Assembly (NCBI GenBank): GCA_022449455.1
Contig: JAKUPL010000001.1
Coordinates: forward strand, 18,836 to 82,835
Length of the DNA stretch: 64,000 nucleotides
Direction of reading: 5' to 3'
Source of the DNA: Alcanivorax sp.
Lineage (GTDB): Bacteria > Pseudomonadota > Gammaproteobacteria > Pseudomonadales > Alcanivoracaceae
The notes under the pieces are model-generated. The model worked only from the letters and a program-made list of their open reading frames with translations, made no database searches and was not told where the DNA came from. A program made the translations under genes and the position numbers. Positions 53,085 through 63,587 of the stretch are shown piece by piece. Positions within the stretch are counted from its first letter, which is position 1, and every line of letters starts with the position of its first letter.

Positions 53085-54653
53085 TCAGCCCTGGAAATAG
53101 CCGCGCAGGTACTCCTCGAACGGCGGTTCCGCCTGGGCTTCGCCGGCGGCCTGCTCGGCCAGGCTGTCGCCAGCGGCCTGGCGCAGCTCCTGCTCCACGT
53201 CGCTTTCCAGCGGGCGCGCCAGGAAGTGGTCGCGGTGGGCCAGGGCCTGCTCCAGGGCGAACGCGAAAAAGCCCTGATTGCGGCTCTCCAGCCGGTCCAG
53301 AATACGGCCGGAGGGGGTGGCGTCCGGGGTGCGGATCTTCTCGCGCTGGTGCTCCAGGGCACGGGCGTAGTTGTCGCCGCCATGGGTACGGTCGAACAAC
53401 TCGGCGATGGGGATCATCTGATCGAGTTTTTCCAGGCCCCACTGGCGCAGAGTGACCGGCTTGCCCCAGTTGTTCAGCTCCACGCTGGTGTCACGGCCCT
53501 GGTAAACCACCCGGCGCAGGTTCTCCTTGCTGGCATTGAAGTCGTCGCTCTCCAGCTGCGGCGACTCGCGCAGCAGGCAGTAGGTGGCGAACAGGTCCAG
53601 GAATCGGATTTCCTGCTGATTGATGCCCACCGGCTCGAACGGGTTCAGGTCGAGGGCACGGATTTCGATGTACTCCACGCCCCGGCGCTGCAGCGCCAGG
53701 GTGGGGCGCTCGCCCGGATTGATGGCGCGCTTGGGCCGGATCGACGAGTAGTACTCGTTTTCGATCTGCAGAATATTGGCGTTGAGCTGCAAATAGTTGC
53801 CATCGGCGTCGCGCACGCCCAGCTTTTCGTAGGCCGGTTCCGGGGTCTTGATGGCGTGGGTCAGGGTGTCCACGTATTCCTGAAGATTGTTGTAGCTGAT
53901 CGCCAGGGACGACTGGGCGTTGTTCTGGTAGCCCAGGTCGCTCATCCGCAGGCTGGTGGCCTTGGGGCTGTAGAGGCTGTGGTCGAAGCGCTCCAGCAGA
54001 TGATGGTCGCGCCCGGCCAGGAAGGTGGCGCACAGCGCCGGCGAGGCACCGAACAGGTACACCAGCAGCCAGGAATAACGCTGGAAATTGCGGGTCAGAT
54101 CGAAATAACGCTGGGAGATATAGTCCTGCAGCGTGCCGGTCTCGCCTTCCAGTTCCTGGTGGATGCGCCAGAACGCTTCCGGGAACGAGAAGTTGTAGTG
54201 GATGCCGGCGATGGTCTGCATTTTGCGGCCATAGCGATGGCCCAGGCCGATGCGGTAGATGTGCTTCATGCGGCCCACGTTGGAGCGACCGTACTCGGCC
54301 ACCGGCACGTCGTCGTCGGTGCCGATCATGCAGGGCATGGAATTCACCCACAGCAGCTCATCGCCGATGTGCCGGTAGGTATAGCGGTGCAACTGGTCAA
54401 GGAACTCGATCGGCCGGCGCAGGCAGGTGCTGGGCGGAGTGATGAATTCCAGCAGCGCCTCGGAATAGTCGGTGGTGATGTAGGGGTGGGTCAGCGCCGA
54501 GCCCAGCTCAGTGGGGTGCGGCGTGCGCGCCAGGGTGCCGCGCTCGTTGATGCGCAGACTTTCCTTTTCGATGCCACGGTGAATATCCGCCAGGGTGGCG
54601 GCGGCGTCGGAATCAAGCAGCGCCTGGATGCGCTGGCTGAGCATGTCGGTCAT
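53085..54653 (-). CDS. gshA: Glutamate-cysteine ligase (gamma-proteobacterial type)
   Basis: 522 residues, near the 518 of E. coli GshA. First step of glutathione synthesis, ATP-dependent. Family features: GIEKESLRINERGTLARTPHPTELGSALTHPYITTDYSEALLEFITPP, LWVNSMPCMIG, YGRKMQTIAGIHYNFSFP, YNNLQEYVDTLTHAI, and RGVEYIEIRALDLNPFEPVGI. It lies alone between rmf and tex. Confidence 0.97.
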   Translation of the reverse strand: MTDMLSQRIQALLDSDAAATLADIHRGIEKESLRINERGTLARTPHPTELGSALTHPYITTDYSEALLEFITPPSTCLRRPIEFLDQLHRYTYRHIGDELLWVNSMPCMIGTDDDVPVAEYGRSNVGRMKHIYRIGLGHRYGRKMQTIAGIHYNFSFPEAFWRIHQELEGETGTLQDYISQRYFDLTRNFQRYSWLLVYLFGASPALCATFLAGRDHHLLERFDHSLYSPKATSLRMSDLGYQNNAQSSLAISYNNLQEYVDTLTHAIKTPEPAYEKLGVRDADGNYLQLNANILQIENEYYSSIRPKRAINPGERPTLALQRRGVEYIEIRALDLNPFEPVGINQQEIRFLDLFATYCLLRESPQLESDDFNASKENLRRVVYQGRDTSVELNNWGKPVTLRQWGLEKLDQMIPIAELFDRTHGGDNYARALEHQREKIRTPDATPSGRILDRLESRNQGFFAFALEQALAHRDHFLARPLESDVEQELRQAAGDSLAEQAAGEAQAEPPFEEYLRGYFQG

Positions 54654-54767
54654 GGGCCTATCCGATCTGGCCGGCGGCGCCGGGACGGCGCCGCCAGAGG
54701 TTGGTCGCAGGGCAGGACACTGTATGGCAGGCCAAACGGTCGCCGCAACGTTGGCGTGTGCCGGCCC

Positions 54768-57107
54768 TCAGCGCTTCTTCTGTTGCTCGAAGGCCTTGGC
54801 GAAGGCGGCGCCCAGGGCGCCCTGGCCCTGGGGCTGGGCCTGCTGGCCCCGGCCCTTGCCGGCCGGCCGCTGGCCGCCCTTGCGCGGACGCCCCTTGCCC
54901 GGCGCCGGCGCGCCGGCGGCGGCCTGCTCCTGATGGCGGTCGTCCAGGCGCATGGTCAGGCTGATGCGCTTGCGGGGCTTGTCCACCTCCAGCACCTTCA
55001 CCTTGACGATGTCGCCGGGTTTGACCACGTCGTGGGGGTCTTCCACGAACTTGTCGGCCAGGGCCGACACGTGCACCAGGCCGTCCTGATGCACGCCGAT
55101 GTCCACGAAGGCGCCGAAGTTGGTCACGTTGGTCACCGCGCCTTCCAGCAGCATGCCGGGCTTCAGGTCGTTGAGGGTTTCCACCCCTTCCTTGAACTCG
55201 GCGGCCTTGAACTCCGGGCGCGGGTCGCGGCCGGGCTTTTCCAGTTCACTGAGAATGTCGGTGACGGTGGGCAGGCCGAAGGTATCGTCGGTGAATTCCG
55301 CCGGTTTCACGGATTTCAGGAAGGGCGCGTCGCCGATCAGGTCCTTCAGCGGACGGCCGTGTTTCTCGGCGATCTTCTCCACCACCGGGTAGGCCTCCGG
55401 GTGCACGGAAGAGGCGTCCAGCGGGTTGTCGCCGTTCATGATGCGCAGGAAGCCGGCGGCCTGCTCGAAGGTCTTTTCGCCGAGACGCGGCACCTGCTTG
55501 AGCGCGTCGCGGTTATTGAAGGCGCCGTTCTTCTCGCGGAAGCTGACGATGTTGCCGGCGATGGTGGCGTTGAGGCCGGCGATGCGCGCCAGCAGCGGCG
55601 CGCTGGCGGTGTTCACGTCCACGCCCACGGCGTTCACGCAGTCCTCCACCACCGCGTCCAGGGAACGGGACATCTTCACCTGGCTCACGTCGTGCTGGTA
55701 CTGGCCCACGCCGATCGACTTGGGATCGATCTTCACCAGCTCGGCGAGGGGGTCCTGCAGGCGGCGGGCGATGGACACCGCGCCCCGGAACGACACGTCC
55801 AGGTCCGGGAATTCCCGCGCCGCCAGCTCCGAGGCGGAATACACCGAGGCGCCGGCCTCGGACACCATGATCTTCTGCATGGTGAGCTTGTCGCGCAGGG
55901 CCTTGACCAGTTCACCGGCCAGTTTGTCGGTCTCGCGGCTGGCGGTGCCGTTGCCGATGGCGATCAGGTCCACGCTGTGCTTGGCGCACAGCTTGGCCAG
56001 GGTGGCCAGGGACTGGTCCCACTGGTTCTTCGGCTGGTGCGGGAACACGGTGGTGTGCTCCAGCAGTTTGCCGGTGGCGTCCACCACCACCACCTTGACG
56101 CCGGTGCGCAGGCCCGGGTCCAGGCCCATGGTGGCCTTGGGGCCCGCCGGCGAGGCCATCAGCAGGCTCTTCAGGTTGCGGGCGAACACCTGGATCGCCT
56201 CTTCCTCGGCCAGCTCGCGCACCCGCCCCAGCAATTCGGTTTCCAGGTGGGTGTTGAGCTTGATCTTCCAGGTCCAGCGCATCACCTCGCCGAGCCAGGC
56301 ATCGGCGGCGCGGCCCTGGTCCTTCCAGTCCGCCACCTGGGTGACCATGGCCACGCAGGGATGCGGCTCGGCGTTCTCCAGTTCCTCGGGCAGTACCATG
56401 GAGACATGCAGCACGCTTTCATTGCGGCCGCGGAACAGGGCCAGGGCGCGGTGGCTGGGAATCGCCTTCAGGGCTTCGTCGTGCTCGAAGTAATCACGGA
56501 ACTTGGCGCCGTCGTCTTCCTTGCCGTCGGCCACCCGGGCCTGGATATGGGCGTTGTCCCACAGCCAGGTGCGCAGCCGGGTGAGCAGCTCGGCGTTCTC
56601 GGCGAAACGCTCCATCAGGATTTGCTTGGCGCCGTCCAGGGCGTCCTTGGCGGTGGCGATCTTGTGCTCTTCGTTGAGGTAGCCGCCGGCTTCCTGCTCC
56701 GGATTCAGCGTCGGATCGGCCAGCAGCGCCTCGGCCAGCGGCTCCAGCCCGGCCTCGCGGGCGATCTGCGCGCGGGTGCGGCGCTTCGGCTTATAAGGCA
56801 GATACAGATCTTCCAGGCGTGTCTTGGTGTCCGCTTCCTTGATGGCTTTTTCCAGCTCCGGCGTCAGCTTGTCCTGCTCGGCGATGCTTTTCAGGATGGT
56901 GTCGCGGCGCTCTTCCATTTCCCGGAGGTAGCGCAGCCGCTCCTCCAGATTGCGCAGCTGGGTGTCGTCCAGACCGCCGGTGGCTTCCTTGCGGTAGCGG
57001 GCGATGAACGGCACGGTGGCGCCTTCGTCGAGCAGCGCCACGGCGGCGGCCACCTGGCGGGGCTGGGCATTGAGTTCCTGGGCGATGATCTGTTCGATGC
57101 TTTGCAT
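54768..57107 (-). CDS. tex: Tex family RNA-binding transcription accessory protein
   Basis: 779 residues from the ATG at 57107 ([45 protein letters not shown]), with AGGAAA upstream. Tex layout: N-terminal helical part, YqgF-like fold ([23 protein letters not shown]), HhH domain ([22 protein letters not shown]), and a C-terminal S1 domain ([33 protein letters not shown]). A basic Gly/Lys/Gln-rich tail ends the protein. The role, in RNA handling around transcription, is only partly known. Confidence 0.95.
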   Translation of the reverse strand: MQSIEQIIAQELNAQPRQVAAAVALLDEGATVPFIARYRKEATGGLDDTQLRNLEERLRYLREMEERRDTILKSIAEQDKLTPELEKAIKEADTKTRLEDLYLPYKPKRRTRAQIAREAGLEPLAEALLADPTLNPEQEAGGYLNEEHKIATAKDALDGAKQILMERFAENAELLTRLRTWLWDNAHIQARVADGKEDDGAKFRDYFEHDEALKAIPSHRALALFRGRNESVLHVSMVLPEELENAEPHPCVAMVTQVADWKDQGRAADAWLGEVMRWTWKIKLNTHLETELLGRVRELAEEEAIQVFARNLKSLLMASPAGPKATMGLDPGLRTGVKVVVVDATGKLLEHTTVFPHQPKNQWDQSLATLAKLCAKHSVDLIAIGNGTASRETDKLAGELVKALRDKLTMQKIMVSEAGASVYSASELAAREFPDLDVSFRGAVSIARRLQDPLAELVKIDPKSIGVGQYQHDVSQVKMSRSLDAVVEDCVNAVGVDVNTASAPLLARIAGLNATIAGNIVSFREKNGAFNNRDALKQVPRLGEKTFEQAAGFLRIMNGDNPLDASSVHPEAYPVVEKIAEKHGRPLKDLIGDAPFLKSVKPAEFTDDTFGLPTVTDILSELEKPGRDPRPEFKAAEFKEGVETLNDLKPGMLLEGAVTNVTNFGAFVDIGVHQDGLVHVSALADKFVEDPHDVVKPGDIVKVKVLEVDKPRKRISLTMRLDDRHQEQAAAGAPAPGKGRPRKGGQRPAGKGRGQQAQPQGQGALGAAFAKAFEQQKKR

Positions 57108-57120
57108 GGAATTTCCTGGC

Positions 57121-57193
57121 TTGCACGCCGGCACGCAGCACGCATCCACGCCCGCCCGCCTCAGCGTGCTGCGTGTGAGCGCGTTGCGTGCAA
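57121..57193. repeat. Nested imperfect palindrome upstream of tex
   Basis: Outer arms TTGCACGC (57121-57128) and GCGTGCAA (57186-57193); inner arms CACGCAGCACGC (57132-57143) and GCGTGCTGCGTG (57164-57175), both perfect. It would fold into a large hairpin in the tex leader. Confidence 0.75.
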
Positions 57194-57208
57194 GCGCTTC
57201 ATAACGAA

Positions 57209-57243
57209 AACGACCGGAATCATAGGGAATGACTCCGGTCGTT
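57209..57243 (-). terminator. Terminator downstream of the PilH-like gene
   Basis: AACGACCGGA (57209-57218) pairs with TCCGGTCGTT (57234-57243) around a 15-nt loop; the minus strand continues into a U-rich stretch. Confidence 0.65.
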
Positions 57244-57277
57244 CATAGATTGACTTGACGGGGCGGGGTGTGGTTGC

Positions 57278-57646
57278 TCAGCGGTCGCCGAGTACTTTGG
57301 CGATCATCGCCGCCAGTTCGCCGTCCTTCGGCGGTTTCACGATGTAGCCGGCGGCGCCCTGGCGCTCGCCCCATACCTTGTCGGTTTCCTGGTCCTTGGT
57401 GGTCACCAGGATCACCGGAATGCGGTTCAGCTCGGCGTCCTTGGCGATCTTGCGGGTGGCCTGGAAGCCGTTCAGCTCGGGCATCACCACGTCCATCAGG
57501 ATCAGGTCCGGCTGTTCGTTGCGCGCCTGCTCGATGCCCTGCATCCCGTTGCTGGCGGTAATCGCCTGGTGGCCCTGGCTCTCCACCATTTTCACCAGGT
57601 TGGTCAGCTGGGTGGGGGAATCGTCCACCACGAGAATCTTCGCCAT
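57278..57646 (-). CDS. PilH-like single-domain response regulator
   Basis: 122 residues, one receiver domain and nothing else. Phospho-acceptor Asp52 in LILMDVVMPELNG, acidic pair in ILVVDDSP, Thr in VILVTTKDQ and Lys in YIVKPPKD. The stretch GFQATRKIAKDAELNRIPVILVTTKDQETDKVWGERQGA is very close to PilH of the twitching-motility chemosensory system. No pil/chp genes are next to it. The ATG at 57646 is chosen because it starts MAKILVVDDSP; the open frame upstream is not conserved. Confidence 0.85.
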   Translation of the reverse strand: MAKILVVDDSPTQLTNLVKMVESQGHQAITASNGMQGIEQARNEQPDLILMDVVMPELNGFQATRKIAKDAELNRIPVILVTTKDQETDKVWGERQGAAGYIVKPPKDGELAAMIAKVLGDR

Positions 57647-57847
57647 TGTGCTTGGTCTCCTTATCGCCGGCGCAATCATAACAAGGGGCGGCCGGCGCGT
57701 AACTTGATGAAAAGCGGCACTCCCTGCCAATTTACGTCACCGCGCGGTGCGGCGGGCGGTAATCTTTCTATACAATCTAGCCCGGCGCCGGGCTTGCCGG
57801 GAGCGGCGGCGGCGGGTAAACCGGGCCGGTGGAGAGCGAGGAGCACC

Positions 57848-58558
57848 ATGAGCGAACAAGTGGAAAAAATTCTGGTGGTGGACGACGACGCCCGCCTGCG
57901 CGGCCTGCTGCAGCGTTTTCTCGAAGAGCAGGGTTACGCGGTCAAGGCGGTGGCCGACGCGGAACAGATGGACCGCGCCCTGTCGCGGGAGATCTACTCG
58001 CTGATGGTGCTCGACCTGATGCTGCCCGGCGAGGACGGCCTGTCGATCTGCCGGCGCCTGCGCGACGAGGACAACAACCTGCCGATCATCATGCTCACCG
58101 CCAAGGGCGACGACGCCGAGCGCATCGAGGGTCTGGACGCCGGCGCCGACGACTACCTGCCCAAACCGTTCAACCCCAAGGAACTGAGCGCCCGCATCCG
58201 CGCGGTGCTGCGCCGCCATGTGCGGGAAGTGCCCGGTGCCCCCAGCAAGGAGGAATCGGTGGTGCAGTTCGGCCCCTGGAGCCTGGACCTGGGCAACCGC
58301 ACCCTGGCCCGCGAAGGCGACCCGCAGCCGCTCACCACCGGCGAGTTCGCGGTGCTCAAGGCGCTGGTGCAGAACCAGCGCGAGCCGCTCACCCGCGACA
58401 AGTTGATGAGCCTGGCCCGCGGCCGTGAATGGTCCGCCATGGAGCGCTCCATCGACGTGCAGGTATCGCGGCTGCGCCGCCTGCTGGAAGACGACCCGTC
58501 CAAGCCCCGCTATATCCAGACCGTGTGGGGCGTGGGCTATGTGTTCGTGCCGGACTGA
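57848..58558 (+). CDS. ompR: OmpR-type response regulator
   Basis: 236 residues: receiver domain with Asp56 (LMVLDLMLPGEDGLSICRRLR) and Lys in DYLPKPFNP, then a winged-helix effector (LTTGEFAVLKALVQNQREPLTRDKLMSLARGREWSAMERSIDVQVSRLRRLLEDDPSKPRYIQTVWGVGYVFVPD). The linker and ending closely match OmpR. It is followed 15 bp later by its kinase gene. Confidence 0.93.
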   Translation: MSEQVEKILVVDDDARLRGLLQRFLEEQGYAVKAVADAEQMDRALSREIYSLMVLDLMLPGEDGLSICRRLRDEDNNLPIIMLTAKGDDAERIEGLDAGADDYLPKPFNPKELSARIRAVLRRHVREVPGAPSKEESVVQFGPWSLDLGNRTLAREGDPQPLTTGEFAVLKALVQNQREPLTRDKLMSLARGREWSAMERSIDVQVSRLRRLLEDDPSKPRYIQTVWGVGYVFVPD

Positions 58559-58573
58559 GCCGGCGCCGCCCCG

Positions 58574-59890
58574 ATGGCCCGTTTCCTGCCCAAGACCGCC
58601 TTCACCCGGGCCGCGCTGATCGTCGGCCTGGTGATTGGCCTCAGCCAGGGCGTCACGCTCTGGTTCTTCGCCCGCAACGCCTACCTGCCCGGCATCCGCG
58701 AGTACGCGCGGCTCACCGCTTTGCAGGCGGAGCTGGTGTTTCCGGCGGACGGCGATGCGTCCCTGGGGCAGCGTCTGGGTGAGACCACCGGCATCGTGCC
58801 GGGCACGCCGCCGAAATTCGGTGAGCCGCGCACCCTGGTGCTGTCCCGGCCGGTGATGGACCGCTTCCGCGAGGAATTGTCGGCGCGCCTGGGCGAGGAC
58901 GCCACCGTGCGCCTGGAGGACGACCGCCAGCCGATCCTGTGGGTCACCGCGCCCTCGTTCGAGGGCGGCTGGCTGCGGGTGCCCATGTCGTTCTTCCGCG
59001 ATTACGACCGCTACCTGTTGCTGGGCTGGGGGGTGACGGTGCCGCTGCTGGCGGTGATCGGCGGCTTGCTGATCGCGCGCAGCCTCAACCGGCCGTTGCG
59101 GCGGCTGGCGCGGGTGGCGCTCAAGGTGGGGCGCGGCGAGGCGGTGCCGGTGCTCGATGACAGCGTCGGCCCCACCGAGATTCAGGCGGTGAACCGCGCC
59201 TTCAACCGCATGACCAGCCAGCTGCAGCAGGCCCAGCGCGACCGCGCGCTGCTGCTGGCCGGGGTGTCCCACGACCTGCGCACGCCGCTGACCCGGCTGC
59301 GCCTGTCGGCGGAATTCCTCGACGATGAGGAGATGTCCCAGGGCATCATCGCCGACATCGAGGACATGGACGCCATCCTCGACCAGTTCATCGCCTTTAT
59401 CCGCGACGGCGCCGATGAACAGCCGGACTACGAGAACCTGAACAGCCTGATCGACGAGGTGGTGGCCAAGTACCCGCTGGAGAAACTGCGCATCCACCAG
59501 GAAGATGTGCCGCGCCTGATGCTCAAGCGGCTTACCGTCAAGCGGATGCTCTCCAACCTGATCACCAACGCCCTGAAATACGGCGCGCCGCCGGTGGAGA
59601 TCACCACCGAGGTGGACGACAACGCCCTGCGGCTGACGGTGCGCGACCACGGCAAGGGCGTGCGCGAGGAGGACATTCCGCTATTGCTGCAGCCGTTCTC
59701 CCGGGGCGAGATGGCGCGCACCCTGTCCGGCAGCGGCCTGGGGCTGGCCATCGTCAAGCGCATCGTCGACATGCACCACGGCGAAATGGTGCTCGACAAC
59801 CATCCCCGGGGCGGCCTGCGGGTGCGCATCCGCTTCCCGCTCACCGGCCAGCTGGTGCAGCCGGAACCGCTCTCCGCCGGGGTCCGCTAA
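58574..59890 (+). CDS. envZ: EnvZ-type osmosensor histidine kinase
   Basis: 438 residues: membrane helix (~12-33), periplasmic domain (~35-150), second membrane helix (~152-175), HAMP, then the DHp domain with His233 in GVSHDLRTPLTRLRLSAEF and a catalytic domain with N-box NLITNALKYG, DHGKGV, and GSGLGLAIVKRIVDMHHG. It phosphorylates and dephosphorylates OmpR in response to envelope or osmotic conditions. Convergent with the MFS gene. Confidence 0.93.
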   Translation: MARFLPKTAFTRAALIVGLVIGLSQGVTLWFFARNAYLPGIREYARLTALQAELVFPADGDASLGQRLGETTGIVPGTPPKFGEPRTLVLSRPVMDRFREELSARLGEDATVRLEDDRQPILWVTAPSFEGGWLRVPMSFFRDYDRYLLLGWGVTVPLLAVIGGLLIARSLNRPLRRLARVALKVGRGEAVPVLDDSVGPTEIQAVNRAFNRMTSQLQQAQRDRALLLAGVSHDLRTPLTRLRLSAEFLDDEEMSQGIIADIEDMDAILDQFIAFIRDGADEQPDYENLNSLIDEVVAKYPLEKLRIHQEDVPRLMLKRLTVKRMLSNLITNALKYGAPPVEITTEVDDNALRLTVRDHGKGVREEDIPLLLQPFSRGEMARTLSGSGLGLAIVKRIVDMHHGEMVLDNHPRGGLRVRIRFPLTGQLVQPEPLSAGVR

Positions 59891-59897
59891 GCCGCCT

Positions 59898-61097
59898 TCA
59901 GGCCGCCGGGGTGGCGCGCCGTTCCTGGCGCCGCCCGGCCAGGAAAATCAACAGCCCGCCGATCGCCAGTGCCGCCCCCACCAGGCCGGTGCTCGACCAC
60001 ACCGCGCCCTGATCGATCACCAGCCCGGCCAGCCAGGCGCCCAGCGCGTTGGCCATATTGAAGGCGGCGTGGTTGAGCGAGGCGGCCATGGTCTGGGCAT
60101 CGCCGGCCACGTCCATCAGCCGGGTCTGGATGGTCGGCCCCAGGGCCATGCTGGTGCCCACCAGTCCCACGAACAGCAGGCCGGCGGCGACCTGGTTGGC
60201 GGCGAAGAAAAACAGCACCTGGATCACCGTGCACCACAGCAGGATGATCGGGATCGCGCGGACCAGGTTCCAGTCCGCCAGCCGCGCGCCGGCCAGGGTA
60301 CCGATGATGGTGCCGACGCCGAAGATCGCCAGCACCATCGGCCCCAGGGCCTCGGCCATGCCGGCCTGGCGGGTGAGGGTTGGCATCACATAGCTGAACA
60401 CCGCGAACATGCCGCCGAACCCAATGCTGGCGATGCCCAGGGTGAACAGCACCCGCTGGTTGACCAGGGCGCCCAGTTCGCGCACCGGGCTGGCGTTCGG
60501 GTCGGCGGCCACGAACGGCACGAACAGCCGCACCATCAGCGCGGTGGTCACGGCGATGCCGCCCACCGCCGCGAACGCCACCGGCCAGCCGAAGGCGTTG
60601 CCGGCCCAGGTGCCCAGCGGGGCGCCCAGCAAGATCGCCACGGTCAGCCCCATCATCACCCGGCCCACCGCCCGGGCGCGCTGATTCAGCGGCACCGCGG
60701 CGGCGGCCACCAGAGCGGCCACCCCGAAGTAGGCGCCGTGGGGCAGGCCGGCGATAAAGCGCAGCCCCACGAACGACCAGAAACCGGGGGCCAGGGCGCT
60801 GGCCACGTTGCCCAGCGCGAACACCAGCATCAGCCCGATCAGCAGCGTGCGCTTCGGCACCCGGGCCGCCAGGCAGGAGATCAGGGGCGCGCCCACCACC
60901 ACGCCCAGCGCGTAGCTGCTGATCGCGTAGCCCACGTGTTGCGGGTCCACCGACAGGTCGCCGGCGATGCGGTTCATCAGCCCCATGATCACGAATTCGG
61001 TGGTGCCGATGGCGAAGCCACCCAGGGCCAGGGCCAGTTCGGCGAGACGGGGGTGGGAAGCGACGGAAGGGGTATCCGCGCGGGAAGTGGAAGACAT
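59898..61097 (-). CDS. MFS transporter, AraJ/DHA1-like
   Basis: 399 residues from the ATG at 61097, with about 12 membrane helices. The start LALALGGFAIGTTEFVIMGLMNRIAGDLSV and the motif-A region ISCLAARVPKRTLLIG are typical of AraJ/YdhP-type drug or sugar exporters (DHA1). Substrate unknown. Monocistronic, divergent from ilvD. Confidence 0.88.
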   Translation of the reverse strand: MSSTSRADTPSVASHPRLAELALALGGFAIGTTEFVIMGLMNRIAGDLSVDPQHVGYAISSYALGVVVGAPLISCLAARVPKRTLLIGLMLVFALGNVASALAPGFWSFVGLRFIAGLPHGAYFGVAALVAAAAVPLNQRARAVGRVMMGLTVAILLGAPLGTWAGNAFGWPVAFAAVGGIAVTTALMVRLFVPFVAADPNASPVRELGALVNQRVLFTLGIASIGFGGMFAVFSYVMPTLTRQAGMAEALGPMVLAIFGVGTIIGTLAGARLADWNLVRAIPIILLWCTVIQVLFFFAANQVAAGLLFVGLVGTSMALGPTIQTRLMDVAGDAQTMAASLNHAAFNMANALGAWLAGLVIDQGAVWSSTGLVGAALAIGGLLIFLAGRRQERRATPAA

Positions 61098-61332
61098 GCG
61101 CAAGCTCCGGACCGTGGGTAACGGGGAGAAAAGGAAAAGGGGCGGGTAAGCCCGAAAGCGGGCATTCTCTCAGAGCCCGGTGAACAAACGAAGTTGGTTT
61201 TGTCTATCGCCGGCATCGGCACCACCGCGTCGGGCGGGCACCGTGGGCGCGGTTTCGCGGGCCTGTTATCCTGCCGGATCCGCACCCGTGCCCCCGGCGG
61301 CACGGACGCCTCGATGCATAAGGAGACTGATG

Positions 61333-63009
61333 ATGAGCGACGATCCACGCCGCCGCTATTCCGCCCCGGTGGTGGACGGTATCGGCAAGGCGCCCAGCCG
61401 CGCCATGCTGCGGGCTACCGGCTTCACCGATGACGACTTCAACAAGCCGCAGGTAGGCATCGCTTCCACCTGGAGCCGGGTGACGCCGTGCAATATGCAC
61501 ATCAACGGCCTCGCCGAGGAAGCGGGACGGGGCGCCGACGGTGCCGGTGGCAAGAGCGTGATCTTCAACACCATCACCGTGTCCGACGGCATCGCCAACG
61601 GCACCGAGGGCATGAAGTATTCGCTGGTGTCCCGGGAGGTGATCGCCGACTCCATCGAAACCGTGGCCGGTTGCGAGGGCTTTGACGGCCTGGTGGCCAT
61701 CGGCGGCTGCGACAAGAACATGCCCGGTTGCCTGATGGGGCTGGCGCGGCTCAACCGGCCCTCGGTGTTCGTCTACGGCGGCACCATCAAACCGGGCAAG
61801 AACCACACCGATCTGATCTCCGTGTTCGAGGCGGTGGGTGCCCACGCCAAGGGCGACAAGTCGCTGATCGAGGTGAAGCAGGTGGAGGAAGAGGCGATCC
61901 CCGGCGCCGGCTCCTGCGGGGGCATGTACACCGCCAACACCATGGCCAGCGCCATCGAGGCCCTGGGCATGAGCCTGCCGGGCAGCTCCGCGCAGAACGC
62001 CGAGGACAACGACAAACTGGAGGACTGCCGCGCCGCCGGCGCCGCGGTGCTGGATCTGCTCGACCGGGATATCAAACCCCGCGACATCCTTACCCGCGAG
62101 GCGTTCGAGAACGCCATCACCGTGGTCATCGCCCTGGGCGGCTCCACCAACGCGGTGCTGCATCTGATCGCCCTGGCGCACACCGTGGACGTGGATCTGT
62201 CCCTGGAGGACTTCACCCGCATCGGCAAAAAGGTGCCGGTGCTGGCGGACCTGCGCCCCAGCGGCCATTACATGATGAGCGAGCTGGTCGCCATTGGCGG
62301 CATCCAGCCGCTGATGAAAACCCTGCTCGACGCCGGCCTGCTGCACGGCGATTGCCTCACCGTCACCGGCGGGACCCTGGCGGAAAACCTGGCCGGGGTG
62401 GCGCCCTATCCCGACGAGCAGGACATCATCCACGCCCTGGACAAGCCGATCAAAAAGGACAGCCACCTGCGCATCCTGTACGGCAACCTGGCGCCCACCG
62501 GCGCGGTGGCCAAGATCACCGGCAAGGAAGGCACTTTCTTCAAGGGCACCGCCCGGGTGTTCCATTCCGAGGAAGAGGCCACCGACCGCATCATGGACGG
62601 CACCGTCACCGCCGGCGACGTGCTGGTGATCCGCTACGAAGGCCCTAAAGGCGGCCCGGGCATGCGCGAAATGCTGACGCCCACTTCGGCGATCATGGGC
62701 CGGGGGCTGGGGCAGGACGTGGCGCTGATCACCGACGGCCGTTTCTCCGGCGGCAGCCACGGTTTCGTGGTCGGGCACCTGACCCCGGAGGCTCAGGAGG
62801 GCGGCGCCATCGCCCTGGTGGAAACCGGAGACGAGATCGTTATCGACGCGGAGGCGGACACCATCACCCTCAACATCGACGACGCCGAGCTGGAACGCCG
62901 CCGCGCCGCCTGGCGCGCGCCGGCACCGCGTTACACCCGGGGCGTGTTGGCCAAATACGCGAAGACCGTCAGCTCCGCCTCCCTGGGCGCCATCACCGAC
63001 GGCGACTGA
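61333..63009 (+). CDS. ilvD: Dihydroxy-acid dehydratase
   Basis: About 558 residues. It removes water from 2,3-dihydroxy acids in valine and isoleucine synthesis, using an Fe-S cluster. Cys motifs: [15 protein letters not shown] and [14 protein letters not shown]; active region [37 protein letters not shown] fits the second of two adjacent ATGs (61333) better than the first (61330). The length and the [16 protein letters not shown] start resemble the shorter 2Fe-2S-type enzymes more than E. coli IlvD (616). Confidence 0.94.
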   Translation: MSDDPRRRYSAPVVDGIGKAPSRAMLRATGFTDDDFNKPQVGIASTWSRVTPCNMHINGLAEEAGRGADGAGGKSVIFNTITVSDGIANGTEGMKYSLVSREVIADSIETVAGCEGFDGLVAIGGCDKNMPGCLMGLARLNRPSVFVYGGTIKPGKNHTDLISVFEAVGAHAKGDKSLIEVKQVEEEAIPGAGSCGGMYTANTMASAIEALGMSLPGSSAQNAEDNDKLEDCRAAGAAVLDLLDRDIKPRDILTREAFENAITVVIALGGSTNAVLHLIALAHTVDVDLSLEDFTRIGKKVPVLADLRPSGHYMMSELVAIGGIQPLMKTLLDAGLLHGDCLTVTGGTLAENLAGVAPYPDEQDIIHALDKPIKKDSHLRILYGNLAPTGAVAKITGKEGTFFKGTARVFHSEEEATDRIMDGTVTAGDVLVIRYEGPKGGPGMREMLTPTSAIMGRGLGQDVALITDGRFSGGSHGFVVGHLTPEAQEGGAIALVETGDEIVIDAEADTITLNIDDAELERRRAAWRAPAPRYTRGVLAKYAKTVSSASLGAITDGD

Positions 63010-63035
63010 TCACGCCGCCGGGCGTGCGGCGCGAG

Positions 63036-63473
63036 CTATTCCGGCTCGCGCCGGAAGCCCACGCTGAAGCGGTTCCAGACATTGATCATGGCGATCAGGT
63101 AGGTCAGGTCGGTGCGCTCCTTCTCGGTGAAGTGGGTGGCCAGCCGCTCGTAGTCGCGGCTGTCGTCCACCGGCTCCGCCAGCCGGGTGAGCCGCTCGGT
63201 CCAGGCCAGGGCGGCGCGCTCGCGCTCGCTGAACCAGGGCGCCTCGCGCCAGCCGGCCACGGTATCCAGCACCTCATCGGGCACGCCGTTCTTGCGCGCG
63301 TCGCCGGCGTGCATGTGCATGCAGAAGGCGCAGCCGTTGATCTGCGAGGCGCGCAGTTCCACCAGCTGCATCAGGCGCGGCTCCAGGCCGCTGGCGTCAT
63401 ACACCTTCTTGCAGCCGAACAGATGTTTCATGGCGTCCGGCGAGGCTTTGAAGAAATCGAATCGGGCTTTCAT
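63036..63473 (-). CDS. AhpD/carboxymuconolactone decarboxylase-family protein
   Basis: 145 residues, helical, with the redox motif GCAFCMHMH (Cys48, Cys51, His55) typical of AhpD-like peroxidase-associated proteins. Neighbouring YDASGLEPRLMQLVELRASQINGC is the family core. Likely an alkylhydroperoxidase-type reductase; real substrates are unknown. It is divergent from the MocR gene, which may regulate it. Confidence 0.9.
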   Translation of the reverse strand: MKARFDFFKASPDAMKHLFGCKKVYDASGLEPRLMQLVELRASQINGCAFCMHMHAGDARKNGVPDEVLDTVAGWREAPWFSERERAALAWTERLTRLAEPVDDSRDYERLATHFTEKERTDLTYLIAMINVWNRFSVGFRREPE

Positions 63474-63517
63474 GGGGCCTCCTTGAGGCGGTCTTGAGTG
63501 GGTACCGGCTCAGGGTA

Positions 63518-63573
63518 GAATTGGATTGGACTGCGGACAGGATCCAATTCCGTCTGTTTTACGGGACCAATTC
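63518..63573. promoter_or_regulatory. Repeated CCAATTC-type sites between the AhpD-like and MocR genes
   Basis: GAATTGGATT (63518-63527) is inverted at 63541-63550 (GATCCAATTC, 8-9 of 10) and repeated as GGACCAATTC (63564-63573). Direct and inverted copies in a divergent promoter region are typical of MocR operators. Confidence 0.5.
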
Positions 63574-63587
63574 AGCGAGGCCGGGCG

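Noticed and set aside
52740..57248. A 1,500-residue open frame on the plus strand across rmf, gshA and tex
   Set aside because: It is the antisense shadow of three well-recognised minus-strand genes; its Gln/His/Val-rich low-complexity translation is typical of a GC-rich complement.
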